This document shows positions 22,490 to 34,886 of a stretch of 64,000 nucleotides of DNA, one piece after another. The DNA lies in NCBI GenBank assembly GCA_014529385.2, contig CM043942.1:105243141-105307140 (forward strand). The letters run 5' to 3'. The position numbers and the translations under genes were made by a program. Origin of the DNA: Adiantum capillus-veneris. Its lineage: Eukaryota; Streptophyta; Polypodiopsida; Polypodiales; Pteridaceae. The first letter of the stretch is position 1; each line of letters begins with the position of its first letter. Below the pieces are notes generated by a model. It was not told where the DNA came from and made no database searches. It worked only from the letters and a program-made list of their open reading frames with translations.

Positions 22490-24540
22490 AGAGTTCCAGC
22501 TTTCAAAAAGCCTGACTGGTTAGATCCCCAATCTCTATATAATGATTGTTTATCTAGCTCCATGGCAAGATCGAAAAACAACCAGACATCAAAAGAAACA
22601 TGGTTGACATATCTGCATCCCGAAGTTGAGATAAAGAGATTGGAAATGTGCAAACGATTCATAGGAAACCAGAAAAATTGAATATTCCTAAGAAAGTAGT
22701 GCCAATACCTGAAAAAGGAGGACAAAAGAGCCCATAATGAAAACAAAATGAGTGAACCAATGAAACCTAAAAACAAAACACCATTGGATACAAGGGTAGT
22801 AGCCAACACAACAAATGAGGCCAAGGCTCAAGAGATATAGCCTATTCCAGAAGTGGACGAGCTAGTGCCACAATTCTTGTGGGAAACAATCAAGAACCAA
22901 AAATGTTTTAGTGCTACTTTATAGTCAGCACCAATCCTAGAAGTCAACATGGACCATGAGATTTATCCTGGGGAAATATGATCATTATACAAAGATGCAT
23001 GGACTGAAGTGTCTGCAGAGAATAAACATGGGACATGGAAGAATTTACCTTCATTTATAGGGGAACACAAAACAAAATCAAAGTTAATGTCGTATCATCT
23101 CAATGAAATCCAGTTCCAGAGATGATGGATACAAAAAGCCTCCATAAATTGATGTCATCTCATATAAGATGCACCATTACTCTCTCAGAACTTTTGAAGA
23201 TTAGACCACATTTATGGAGTCAAAGGAGCAAAAAGTTGAAAAGGATGGGGTTGAAAATCCCTGCTCAAGATGTTCATGTAAATGAAAACATGGATAAAAC
23301 TCAACCAAAGAAACCAAAACAAAACCAATGTCAATGAACAAGGCGGGTGATTATTGTGAAGGGAACACTACCTTACCACTAGAGCACGAGGCAGTAAAAA
23401 CGATAGCCATACTTGACAACAGAGCTGGAGTATCCATAGCCAGCAAAGAGATCTGGGAAAATGGTGGAGTGGAGCAGCTCTCAGGAAGACATGAATGAAA
23501 TTGCAACTAGCAGACGATTTGTAGAAAGACCTTTGGGTATGCTTGAACAAAAAATTGTATCCTCTGATGGGATCAAACATGAGCATAATTTTTCACTAGT
23601 AGACTTTGGTAAGAGCAACAACTTTGACGTTATTTTGGGACGACCATTTATGCATCAACTCAAGATGGTGCAAGATTGGGGCTACGAATACCTCTTCTTG
23701 AGGCATAAGCATGTAACAACAAGGGTCAGCACGAAGGACCATAGTTACAAAGATATGAATCGACTCCCAATGGAAGATTTTGATGGAACTAAAATTTTTA
23801 ACAAACACAACTACATGCATGGCTATCAAACCAAATAGATGTTTGGATGTACAGAGCATCTAAATATGGGATCCTGAGAGAGGGCAATAGGGGATAAAAG
23901 CTACATTTTAGAGCCATTCGTTGAAGACTAGTTTGACCCCTTTAGGTGGGATCAAATATTGGCAACTCTAGATGTGTATGTGAATGAGCTAATACCCACT
24001 AAATTTTGCTACAAGGAAGATTTTAAAATAATTCCCTTCCAAACTGTAAATTCTATCATGGAACCAAAAGTAGAAACGGAGACAACGAACACTCCAAAGA
24101 CAAATACAAACAAATACTGGACGAGATTTTCATTCAAGATATTAGTGACAAAAGCGATGAGGAATTCCACGATTCGAGGGATTACAAGTTAGAAAATGAA
24201 TTTGAGGATGATCTATCGAGTAGCTCAAAAAATTAAGATAAACCAAAACAACACGGGGAGCTCTTCTATGATTTTCCAAATGAAAAATCACGAAGACAAC
24301 GAAGATATCAAACAAAACAAGCGAGAAAACAACAAAATAGACAAGAGAAACCAATGCCTTGATTATTGAGAAAAATTTGTATCTTATACTCGTGGAAGCA
24401 GATGACTGTGTTAGGTATAAGATCACACAGAAACCATTGAAACCAGCTTCTGTAAGCACAAATCCAAAGAAAAGAAGTAAAGGAAAACCCAAGGACATAG
24501 CTAAAACATCAACAAAAAATGTCCAAAATAGAGTGAAAAT
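22490..24540 (+). pseudogene. Gypsy A' protease region, plus strand, before Copia-2
   Basis: This is a plus-strand relative of gypsy A and D. The frame at 23122-23337 contains LLKIRPHLWSQ and KMGLK-like text. The frame at 23461-23838 has ERPLGMLEQKIVSSDGIKHEH and FDVILGRPFMHQLKMVQDWG, the retropepsin C-terminal block. At 23959-24192 it reads ATLDVYVNELIPTKFC, equal to the TTLDVCINEATNTKFC segment of gypsy D. Stops are frequent. The sequence continues at 42920 after Copia-2. Confidence 0.75.
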
Positions 24541-24765
24541 TGTTACCATATACATGTGGTAGTGATGTGTGTGAACACACTAGGACCGCCGGGGCATTTT
24601 TTCCCTCTTTAGGAGGTTTTTTACCCCGAGCATTGTATACACCCATCACTCTAGGGCTATCTATCTTTCCATTGCACACTAAGTAATACACTCTCTATTG
24701 TGTGCCTTGAGCTTCCTTCGTCTTCTCCAAGCTGTGTACGTTTCTCTGCAACCCTAATTCCAACA
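24541..24765 (+). repeat. Copia-2 5' LTR
   Basis: It starts TGTTACCATATACATG and ends CCTAATTCCAACA. It contains a short inverted motif, AAAAAACCTCC-type, around 24597-24622. It pairs with 42693-42919. Confidence 0.96.
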
Positions 24766-24767
24766 AT

Positions 24768-24779
24768 TGGTATCAGAGC
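24768..24779 (+). other. Copia-2 primer-binding site
   Basis: TGGTATCAGAGC, a perfect match to the canonical initiator-Met tRNA site of plant copia elements, lies two bases after the 5' LTR. Confidence 0.95.
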
Positions 24780-25127
24780 AGGTTGCGTCCTCCCGGGCTT
24801 AGTCGCCAACTGCTCCAGCACACGCCTGCTCACTTTCTCCGATTTCAGTGAGTTTTGGCGAGCTTTTGCAGGTCGACAAATATTTCGGATAAGCTCGTAG
24901 AGCTTAGTCTACTGAGATTTCTGATTCGGGCTCATTTCAGCCTCCGTTTCCACTACAGGCAGTGCTGCACAAGCTATTTTGTCATTTTGTGCAGAGTTTC
25001 CGTTAGTGTCGTTTTCTGCATAACAGGTGTCTTATAGTCTTCTACGGTTTGTGCTATATAGCACGTGTTGTTCCCGCTCCGTTTCTCCTATTTTTGAGCA
25101 GTTTTCACATCAGGTGCAGCATTTACC

Positions 25128-26083
25128 ATGGCTGACAACAACAACACAGATGTACTCAAGATGTTTGCTGCTGAGGATAGGTTGGATGGGGAAAATTACC
25201 CTATGTGGGCTTATATGATGCAACACGTTCTTGTGTCAAAGGGCGTCTGGAATATTGTGCAGGGCATTGATGTACGTCCTGTTTCTGAGGATGTAGACGA
25301 TGTTGAGGATGTTGCAGGTCTTGCTGCAAGGATTGCAGCTGTTAGAGTTGTTTTGCCTACGGTAGAACAAGCTCGTTGGGATGTTAAGGATGCATAGGCT
25401 CATGCATTGATTGAGTTTATCTGTGAAGCGCACCATTGTTCCCCACATCCGTTCAGCAAAATCTGCAAAACAGGCTTGGGATATTTTGGCTGGTCTTTAT
25501 GCAAGTCGCAATGAGGCTAAAATTGCTTTGCTGCGTAAAGAGCTGGAGTCAAAGATTATGCATGAGGAAGATGATATGGACACTTTCCTTGCTAGTGTCA
25601 AGGATATCAATGAGCAACTTATTTCTATAGGTGAAGTCATTTCAGACAATTCATGTTCTTGATGCCTTACCAGATTCTTACCAGACGTTTGCTAGTAGTT
25701 GGAGACTTATGACCCAAGGAAATCCTGAAGTTGGCAAGTTTGATGCATTATGCACACTGCTGTTGCAAGAGTCACTTTCCAAAAAAAACAGCACTAGGCA
25801 GCGTGCAGTTGAACAGGCTTTTATTACTTCTCAAAGAAAGGGTGGTAACAGCAATGCAGCCACTTCTTATGGTTCTGCTGCGAGTGGCAAAAATTCTGTT
25901 CCTAATGCTTCTGTTGGCAGCAATTTGTCTAGAAATTCTGGTGATAAGGGCAAAAAGAAGATGCGTTGCCATTATTGTAAATCTAATGATCACTTGATCA
26001 AGTCGTGTCCTAAGTTGAAGGACAAAGAGGCTAAGAAGAAAGAGGGTGGTTCCACTGCAAATGCTGGTTCCACTACAATGTAG
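25128..26083 (+). pseudogene. Copia-2 gag
   Basis: The start codon is at 25128 (MADNNNTD...) and is followed by LDGENYPMWAYMM, the usual copia gag opening. The UBN2-like capsid domain continues through AKQAWDILAGLYASRNEAK, KELESKIM and LDALPDSYQTF. A zinc knuckle CHYCKSNDHLIKSC (CX2CX4HX4C) lies at about 25965-26010. An in-frame TAG near 25395 and shifts near 25640 break it into three pieces. Confidence 0.9.
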
Positions 26084-26099
26084 CCATTGTTGAGTCTTC

Positions 26100-26880
26100 T
26101 GTGAAAGGAGACTATGATGCTCATGTTGATGCAGAATGGGCTTTTAGCGCAGAGTGCACTTACAATTCTGCTATCCATGATGCATGCCTGTGAGTTGCTG
26201 CAGATTCACATGTGTGGTATTTTGACAGTGGTGTTACAAAGCACATTACCTCACATCATGAATTGTTTACCTCTCTCGAGTCTGTCCCTCATGGGAATTC
26301 TATCACTTGTGCCAACAATGCCTCTTATCCAGTTCAAGGAGTTGGAAAGATTGTGCTTACTGCTGCAAATGGCAGTTCTTTTACACATGTTGCTGCACTT
26401 TATGTACCTGGGATCAAGAAGAATCTCTTGTCTGTATCCGCACTTGCTAGACTTGGACTTGTAGTCAACTTTGTGGATGACAGATGTACATTTCATGATC
26501 TCAATTTTGGTGATGAAATTGTTGCATCTGGACTTTTGTGTCTTGGGCTGTATAAGCTTACTTTGTATGACAAGTGTGGACAGAATTTTGCAAATTCTAT
26601 TGCAGATTCAAGGCCTATTTCAAATGCAAAACTTTGGCATGCACGTTTTGGTCATCTGAATTTTACCAGTTTGCTGTGTTTGCAGAAATTTGATATGGTT
26701 GCTTCTTTGCCGCCTCTTGAAGCACCTGTCAAACATGTTTGTGAAGGCTGTATTTTGGGTAAGATACACTGTTCTAAGTTTCCAAAGGATGGTTCAGTTT
26801 GGGCCACATGCAGGTTGCAGCTTGTGCATAGTGATGTTTGTGGACCCATGCAAACTCCGTCCTTAGGCAATTACCTATAC
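26100..26880 (+). pseudogene. Copia-2 protease and start of integrase
   Basis: The open frame at 26212-26880 begins WYFDSGVTKHITSH. The protease active site is normally DSGA; here the Ala is Val. GIKKNLLSVSALARLG follows, then the GAG-pre-integrase block LWHARFGHLNFTSL with CEGCILGKIH, then the first integrase Asp block LVHSDVCGPM. The frame then enters the inserted DNA transposon at 26881 in the middle of the LGNYLY...FIDDYSR motif. Confidence 0.9.
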
Positions 26881-26945
26881 TGGTCAACACCGATCTCCGA
26901 GCGAGGTTTCCTGAGCGATCCTAGTTTCCGAGAAGGTCTTGGCAG
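26881..26945. repeat. Left terminal inverted repeat of the DNA transposon
   Basis: The inner part CTCCGAGCGAGG, GAGCGATCCTAGTTT and AGGTCTTGGCAG is repeated inverted at 40028-40089. The motif CCGAGCGA occurs twice. The outermost 10-15 bases match poorly. Confidence 0.88.
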
Positions 26946-27686
26946 TGGATACTTGGTGGACGAACTAAAACTGGGAAATATCCTTAGACACCAATATGGT
27001 TTTTGACTCTTCTTGTCTATACATTCATAGTACTGGAATGAGATTCAAAGACCAAAATGTCTATTATGGGGATAAAATCTATAGTGTGAAGGTTTACGAG
27101 GCTCCCATGAACAGGCACCTAGTCACGGTAGAAGACCATATCTCACTCTTTGAGGATACACTATTTGCAAAATATCAAGGAGACAGAAACATGAGACAAG
27201 GCAAACCTATTCACTTACTAATATCACTCACAACTACAAAAGTACCATTCCTTCTATGTGATCTGCCAAGATCCATGAACATAATAGACAATGGGTTAAA
27301 AAACTACATACAATACATACATACGTATAGGCATACATACATATATACAACCTCCAATAACTACTATATATATATCTATCACAGTAATTCTACTTTATGA
27401 GCTGCTAGAACAATATTACAATAAATTTGTTTCCTTCACAGTGTCAAAACAAAAAGTAAAAACATTGTTGGCAATATACTCCAAACTTCATAGCAAAATG
27501 TATGTTGTTTGATTTCATATTGCTATAGTTTCGATCCATTAGATAGTAGCGAAATAGGCATCTCCGTACAAGATGTACAATATACACCAAAAAGTTTCTA
27601 ACTGTTGCTTGGTCGTGATTTTCATCTCAAAAGGACCTAAGTGTAGTAAAAAAGACTCATCTGACTTTAATGCTCACACGTGATTG
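26946..27686. other. Transposon left subterminal region
   Basis: No gene is supported. A plus-strand frame of 134 codons (26996-27400) runs into TA/CA repeats and has no motif. On the minus strand this region would be the 3' UTR of the transposase. Confidence 0.4.
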
Positions 27687-30600
27687 TCAATTTTTGACAT
27701 TGTTGCGTCTGCCACTAAGAGCCTGAAATAATTCGACTTTTGTGAGAGCTGCCTGGTGAATGAACTCGTGAGATGATGAATCCAATCCCAATATTTGCAA
27801 ATACACGTAGTACAAGTGTTTACATGGCATGTATGTCAAGTGTTTGCTTTCTCTTTTCAAAAATCCCTCACACGTGCAACGAGGAAACTCACTCAGAGTC
27901 ACTAAGTAGTTGACACCTAATGCTCGCGAGCCTTCAGTACTTATGTAGAAAATATGAGACTCATTGCATAAAACAATGGCCTCACGAACCAATTGCGCAG
28001 ACAAGGTTCTTCCTTTCTGAATGCTGACCTGGAACTCTTTGGTCAAATTTGCTCTCCACTTAACAAGCTTACCGTCTCTAAATTTTGGCCGAAAAGAACT
28101 AAGCGCTTGCAAAGAGCTCGATGTTGCATTTGCTGTAGTTGATCTGATTGCGCTTTTACCCGATTCAAGTGAAAATCCATTTTCCTCAAGGATTTGTATC
28201 TCTTGTGGTTGCAACAAAGTTCCCTCATCCACTGGCCACACTCCTGGAGCAGGTCCAATCAAGCCAACAACATGGTCCTCATCAACCTCCCAAGTGTTGG
28301 GGATGAGTTACAAAACCAAATAAACCCACCCACAAGACCTCCAGTACACTTCCTTCGACCCCAAAGGCAAGGTGCAGGTACTCCATCTTTGCTATTATCA
28401 ATCCCTACATTAATGTATGCTCCGCATCTTCCACTTTGCCCTGGTAATCGTTCAAAACAAGTCATTTTTTTTCCTGGTTCGGTTCTTCTAATAGCCCACA
28501 CTGTCTTTGGAATCCTCCTCTCCACATATTGTCCTTTTCTCTCACCTTCTGGTTTATTTTTGTAACTATGACCCTCAATAACAGTTACAAATTCTGGCCT
28601 ATGACTATCCTCTTCAAGGATCTCTCTTGGATCAACCTGAAGCGGTCGCTTTGCACGCACACTCCGCTTACCCATTGCAGAATGTTGCATCTCTGGAGAC
28701 TGAATCCCCATTTCAACCATAGATGAATGAGCAAGGTCTGCTAGTTTTCTATTCAATGTCCGGCTTGCATTTTGACTACTGAATCTCTCTGCCATATCTT
28801 GTATTCCAAGGCATGTTCCAGCATGAATACCTTTCAAGTATGCATTACACTTCACACTTTGCAAAATACCCATCGACATGTCAAATCCTGTGGCCTCATA
28901 AAGGGATATCTGGCTTTTAAAACCAACTCCAGCACGCATACTTGCATGTTTAACCTCTGCTAGATTAGTAGTGGGCACAAAAACACCTGACTCATCTTGA
29001 CTCACAAACCAAGATCCCCAGTGGAATGCTCTCACATCCCACCAAGCAAGCCAAGTTTCCAATGATGGTATCTCATCCTTGATTGCATGACCTACATGCC
29101 AAAATTTTCTAATTTCATTCTTACAGTTATCTGCAGCCACATCAGATGGTGCATTTGCCAATTTCGACACAAGGATTTATGCTCCTCCTGAAATGAAGGA
29201 CGGATACACTTACGTGTGTGGTGAACCATGCTCTGCTCCCAATGGAAAGTACAACTCCTCTCTTTTTCAGGTACCTTTTTTTTTGCCCCACCAAAGTAAA
29301 CTGCACGCACTGCAAGCCAATTTGCATTTGCCTCATCTGCCATGAATCCACGAAACTCTGGTTTTTCAAAACCATTTTCATGAACCACAGAATTCAACAT
29401 TTTCCAAAACTCAGTCTGAGCAAAGCGATCCTCGACCTTGAACTCAGATGTGGCAATAGTCAAAAGAGAACGCACATAAGGGTCATATACATGTGCAGAC
29501 ATTGTGGGCCAGCCAGAAACTCTATGTATGTGATCAAAATGAACCCACATTTCTTGCAAGTTTCCACCAAGTCTCATTCTATTAATCAAATCAAGTCCAC
29601 TACCAGGTCCCCTAATTGACATTTTAAAAACATGTGGTTGATGTTTGTCACTTAACTGCCCTGGGAACAACACATTGTGTATGAAAGGGTAGCGGCAACG
29701 ATTCTTCAAGTTTAACACAGCTTCAAGTCCCGTTGAAGTGATATTCTTCTCTCTTTTGGCATACTCTAAACATCTTCCTATCCTCCTTTTATTTGAGAGA
29801 GGAGTGGCATACTCAAGAATGTCTGCAAGTTCATCCTCTCCAATCTCTGAGTTCCCCTCTTGGTTGTCTTTCATTAGCATGTCCAAAATAAGATCTTGAG
29901 TAACTGCACCCTCCAGTTGTTTTGGAGTAGTGAAAGGATTTAGCTTTGCACGTGCTGCAACCTTCTCCTCTATTTGTTTTTCAATGGCTCTGCTCACACC
30001 CTCTTCATAAGGGTGCTTATGATTACCCAGATGAATCGCACATCTTGTAGTGTTGAAATGATCTCTAGGCACACAATAGTAAATTATTGCATGACACAAA
30101 TCCACACACTTAGGCATTTGTGAGCAGTGCTTGCAAACTATATTACCATGTTGAAGCCCTACAAGACCAACAGGACAACTTTTTTTCATTCTTCCTTTCC
30201 AGTGTGTTTCATTTTGATAATGTAGTCTCAAGTAGTGAGGACAATCAATATTGATGCACCGAAGGTGTCCAGGACAACGACTCAAGCGCACAACACCATC
30301 AAAACAATCTGAGCTGCATGTGACGTACTCCATCCAAGAGTGACCGTCATACTTCTGCTCCATTCCATGCATTGTTGACTTCTCTTCACAAGGCGGGAGC
30401 TCAAATGCAATGTACCCATCGTAAACTTTGGGCAGTTCTTCAACTTTAACAATCTTTGTAGCACTTTTCATAGCGACATGCAAGCTACTATTTAAGGGCA
30501 GTTGTTTAATCATATCAATGACACTGTGAGTTTTTGGTGTTTCAGTAGGAATGAACTCAACAGAAGTAGGAGTCTCAATATCAATAAAAATCTTATAGAA

Positions 30601-30744
30601 TTGATGTATTTCTGCATCAAGAAGAAATCCTTCTTCACCAGTGGAGAGTAGAAGAGTCTCAAACTTTAATTGTTCATGGCTAAGTGACAAAGGCACCCCT
30701 TCTAAGTCAAAATACTCCTCAAGAAGATTTAGCTTGATTTCCAC
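27687..30744 (-). CDS. MULE-like transposase with SWIM zinc finger (frame disrupted)
   Basis: Three consecutive minus-strand frames form one protein of about 1,000 residues. In the first (550 codons from 30744), a Cys/His-rich domain (about residues 143-225: CSSDC, CPGHLRC, DCPH, CKHC, C..C) may bind DNA. The catalytic core follows with D404 (HFDHIHRVSGW), D470 (FMADEANANW) and the C498xxH501 pair (CTFHWEQ). The second frame (28259-29170) supplies the catalytic Glu in TTNLAEVKH. The third (27687-28262) has the SWIM signature CTCEGF...PCKH. D..D..CxxH..E plus SWIM is the MULE pattern. A one-base shift near 29170 and another break near 28300 interrupt the frame. The first looks like a deletion; the second could be an intron. 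It is divergent to the methyltransferase-like gene. Confidence 0.8.
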
Positions 30745-30860
30745 AAACCTGCTCTGAAAATCAACACTTAATTTCTGTCTTAGAGAAGGACCATAGATGG
30801 TGATGAATCTACTCCTGGTTGATATGGGCAGAAACAGGCAAAAACCGGTAGGTTATAGGT

Positions 30861-30975
30861 TATTGCAGATACAGGAAGGTGATTGCAGAAACAGGTAGGT
30901 GATTGCAGAAACAGGTAGGTGATTGCAGAAACAGGCTGGTGATTGCAGAAACAGGTAGGTGATTGCAAAAATGGG
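30861..30975. repeat. Tandem array of a 20-bp unit, about 5.5 copies
   Basis: GATTGCAGAAACAGGTAGGT is repeated head to tail with few changes, about 120 bp upstream of the transposase start codon. Its position suits a promoter or transposase-binding array, but no function is shown. Confidence 0.9.
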
Positions 30976-31135
30976 ACGACAGTAAAAACAGTGCGTTGAA
31001 CCAACTGAAGGGGAATTCTAGTGAAACAGTCATGAATGCACCTCTATTTTATGAATGATCACATAATTTTAAAATTTTGATGCACTAAATCTTGTCATCA
31101 TAAAAATAATGCTAAACAAAAGAAGGCTACGGACT

Positions 31136-31256
<121 letters not shown>

Positions 31257-31556
31257 GTTCTCCATCTCTCACTCTAGAAAAGGCCTGCCCATAAAGGTGG
31301 ACTATTCCCAACAAAGGGAGGAGAGAGAAAAGAGAGTGGGAAATCTTCACATAATGAAATTATAGAGGGACTAATATTAATTTGAATACCTTATATAAAT
31401 TAGAGCCTTGAAAAACACTCAAAAAATAACAATCTAAATGTGGTACGCCTGCTTAGAACATTCTCATTGCGAGGCCCTCTCTCAAGAACAGAGCGAAGAT
31501 GAACAAATCGAAAAAAACGGCAAAGCCTCAGAGGTACATATCTCTTCTCCACTCCA

Positions 31557-31624
31557 TGCTCAAAAAAACACCTCAAAAGCAGGCTACGCAGGCGTGCCCT
31601 TCTTTTGGGGTGTTTTTTGACATT
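31557..31624. repeat. Hairpin repeat, copy 1
   Basis: The left arm contains CAAAAAAACACCTCAAAAGC and the right arm TTCTTTTGGGGTGTTTTTTG, arms of about 28 bp around a GGCTACGCAGGCG loop. A related full copy is at 34768-34840 and a half copy near 32823-32862. Confidence 0.8.
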
Positions 31625-31808
31625 TTGTTTTCCTTTTGGGTTGCGCATCTGCAAGTTCAGTTTTCAGTCGATTCAAGCTTCAGATTTTCAGTTTGTATTG
31701 CAGAAATTTTCAGTCGATGCAAGTTCAGTTTTCAGTTGATTCAAGAGACAGCGTTTGGTTCAGATTTTTCAAATTTGTATTGCAGAAATTTGGCCTGAAG
31801 CTATACTC

Positions 31809-33160
<1,352 letters not shown>

Positions 33161-33164
33161 CATA

Positions 33165-33719
33165 TCACATCATGCCTACTGAGGTCCTCAATTTGCGACA
33201 GCCTACCAAAGTAAATTCACTCAACTCTCTCAACCCAGAAAGTGTGAGTTCCTCAAAGCCTTTCAAGCTCTCAAAGCCTTCTGAATTCTCAAAGCCTTTC
33301 AAGCTCTCTGAATTCTCAAAGCCTTTCAAGCTTTCTGAATTCTCAAAGCCTTTCAAGCTCTGCACCTTCCTGCAGTCAACAACATGCAAGACACGGAGGG
33401 TAGGAAGAGACCCTGGCCCAATTATTTCCACCATATTGTGGCAGAGACACAGATTGAGGGTTGTCAGGCTTCCAAACCTAGTTTTCAGATTCACTCTCTC
33501 TAGCCTCTCACACAATAGGACATCAAGGTGTTGTAGCGTGCGCGCCAATGAGGAAAGATCTGGAAGCTCTGTAGCAGTGTGCAAGTAATGTAGCCGCAAA
33601 CTTACAACGCTGGCAGACAAAAAGCCCAATTGTCCTTGCTTGAAAAAGGAGGACTCCATCCAACCATGAAGTCTTTCCCTTCCAATAAATACCTCCCATT
33701 CCTTTCCTTGCGTCTCCAT
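33165..33719 (-). pseudogene. NLR-type leucine-rich-repeat fragment, captured
   Basis: The 184-codon frame has irregular leucine-rich repeats of the plant NLR type: LRLHYLHTATELPDLSSLA, LQHLDVLLCERLERVNL, LTTLNLCLCHNMVEIIG, LRVLHVVDCRKVQSL and ELSEFTLVGCRKLRT. In intact NLRs such repeats follow the NB-ARC domain and recognise pathogen-linked ligands. No P-loop or other NB-ARC motif is nearby. The last part holds a 27-bp tandem duplication coding SLKGFENSE three to four times, which would disturb repeat spacing. A degenerate continuation with WPQLRDLTVI lies at about 33760-34260. Position inside the transposon suggests capture of a host gene piece, as Pack-MULEs do. Confidence 0.7.
33250..33360. 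repeat. 27-bp in-frame tandem repeat inside the LRR fragment
   Basis: TTCTCAAAGCCTTTCAAGCT recurs three to four times and encodes repeated SLKGFENSE on the minus strand. Confidence 0.85.
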
Positions 33720-34767
33720 ATTTCACATGATGTGTCTGGCTAAAAATATTTTTGACCTGTATACACCCCTATGAGATAACGATGCTTTCTCTGAAACATC
33801 CCTGAAAAGGAATTGTTCGAGTTGGGAAGGCAACCCAAATTGAACGCTTCCAGGTGGGGTTCAATAACCGTCAGATCTCGAAGTTGAGGCCATAGATCCA
33901 GCCTCGTGATGCCCGTGTTCTGCCCGTGTTCTGCAACTGGAAAACCTGCTTGCTATGAGCCCCACTCCAAAGATCGAGGCTGTCTTATCAAGGAGCCAAT
34001 CGCTCTCTTCATAAAGGATGTTGTCTGATAGAAGAGCCAATCGCCCTGTCTAACGATGGGTTGCAAAAGATGTGGCACCTGCAGCTCCCATGACTTGCTC
34101 ATCTTGAAAATACACTCCTAGCATTGGAGGGACCCTTTACAGAATCATCCTCCAACCGCTCCCCTGTTCGACCTCGTTTTGACTCAGAACCGCTCCCTTG
34201 TTCGACCTCGTTTTGACTCTCCCTCTCGTCCATGATCTCCTCGTCATGTACATTGCAGTGTTCAAAACATTGCTGCTAGTTAGCGGTTTCCGTATCATCT
34301 GTATCAGATTTTAGCTGACTGGCCTCAAGATTTTAGCTGACTGCAAGATTTTAGTGGCTTCTCGTCCATGTTTTTATTGATGGCTCAGATTTTAGTTGAC
34401 TGGCCTCAAGATTTTAGTTGACTGGCTTCAAGATTTAAGTTGGCTTCCGGTTGCTTGCTCATGATATCTTGAATTATTTCACATAGCAGAGTTACTTTCA
34501 TCTACCTTTGCTTAATTATGCAGAATCTAATGGACAATGAAATGCTTTCCAGCTGCTGGTGTATTTAGCATCCTAAAGTTTTAGCATCTCAGCGGCATTC
34601 AATTGAAAGCCAAGTGTTGCATGCAGATGTTCATTTCTATAATAATAAAAGTATAATAAAATCTATAATATATTAGATTATATTGGTGATCATGTCATAT
34701 AATTTCTGTCTGTTTGAAATGCAATAGCTTGTTAACTGCATGTATAAATGCCAGTATAAATGGCCTG
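33720..34767. other. Decayed LRR-related and short-repeat sequence
   Basis: The minus-strand text at 33800-33900 still reads like an LRR segment. Two short direct duplications follow: CGCTCCC..GTTCGACCTCG (34176-34220) and TTTTAG(C/T)TGACTGGC (34315-34440). No intact gene is visible. Confidence 0.4.
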
Positions 34768-34840
34768 CAAATTGCAAAAAAACACCCCAAAAGCAGGGCG
34801 CGTCGGCACGGCCTACTTTTAGGGTGTTTTTTTCAATTTG
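34768..34840. repeat. Hairpin repeat, copy 2
   Basis: The arms CAAATTGCAAAAAAACACCC and its inverted partner (34812-34840) are about 29 bp each with a GC-rich loop. It lies just upstream of the first recognisable exon of the methyltransferase-like gene. Confidence 0.8.
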
Positions 34841-34886
34841 AGATGCTTTTTTTAACAAAGACTTTTTTACTTGTGTCTCTTTGCAG

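Noticed and set aside
26996-27400. 134-codon plus-strand ORF in the transposon left end
   Set aside because: Ends in TA/CA repeats, lacks motifs and lies in the expected 3' UTR of the transposase.
27687-30744. Assignment of the transposase to the KDZ, hAT or CACTA groups
   Set aside because: The Cys-rich N-terminus suggested KDZ, but the D..D..CxxH..E order and C-terminal SWIM finger fit MULE better. The termini lack the CACTA start and the flanks do not show a clear 8-bp hAT duplication.
34714-34886. ATG at 34714 as the true start of the methyltransferase-like gene
   Set aside because: The frame there runs through the hairpin repeat at 34768-34840, and a good acceptor site (TTGCAG) lies at 34881-34886. 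An upstream exon is more likely, but it was not found.
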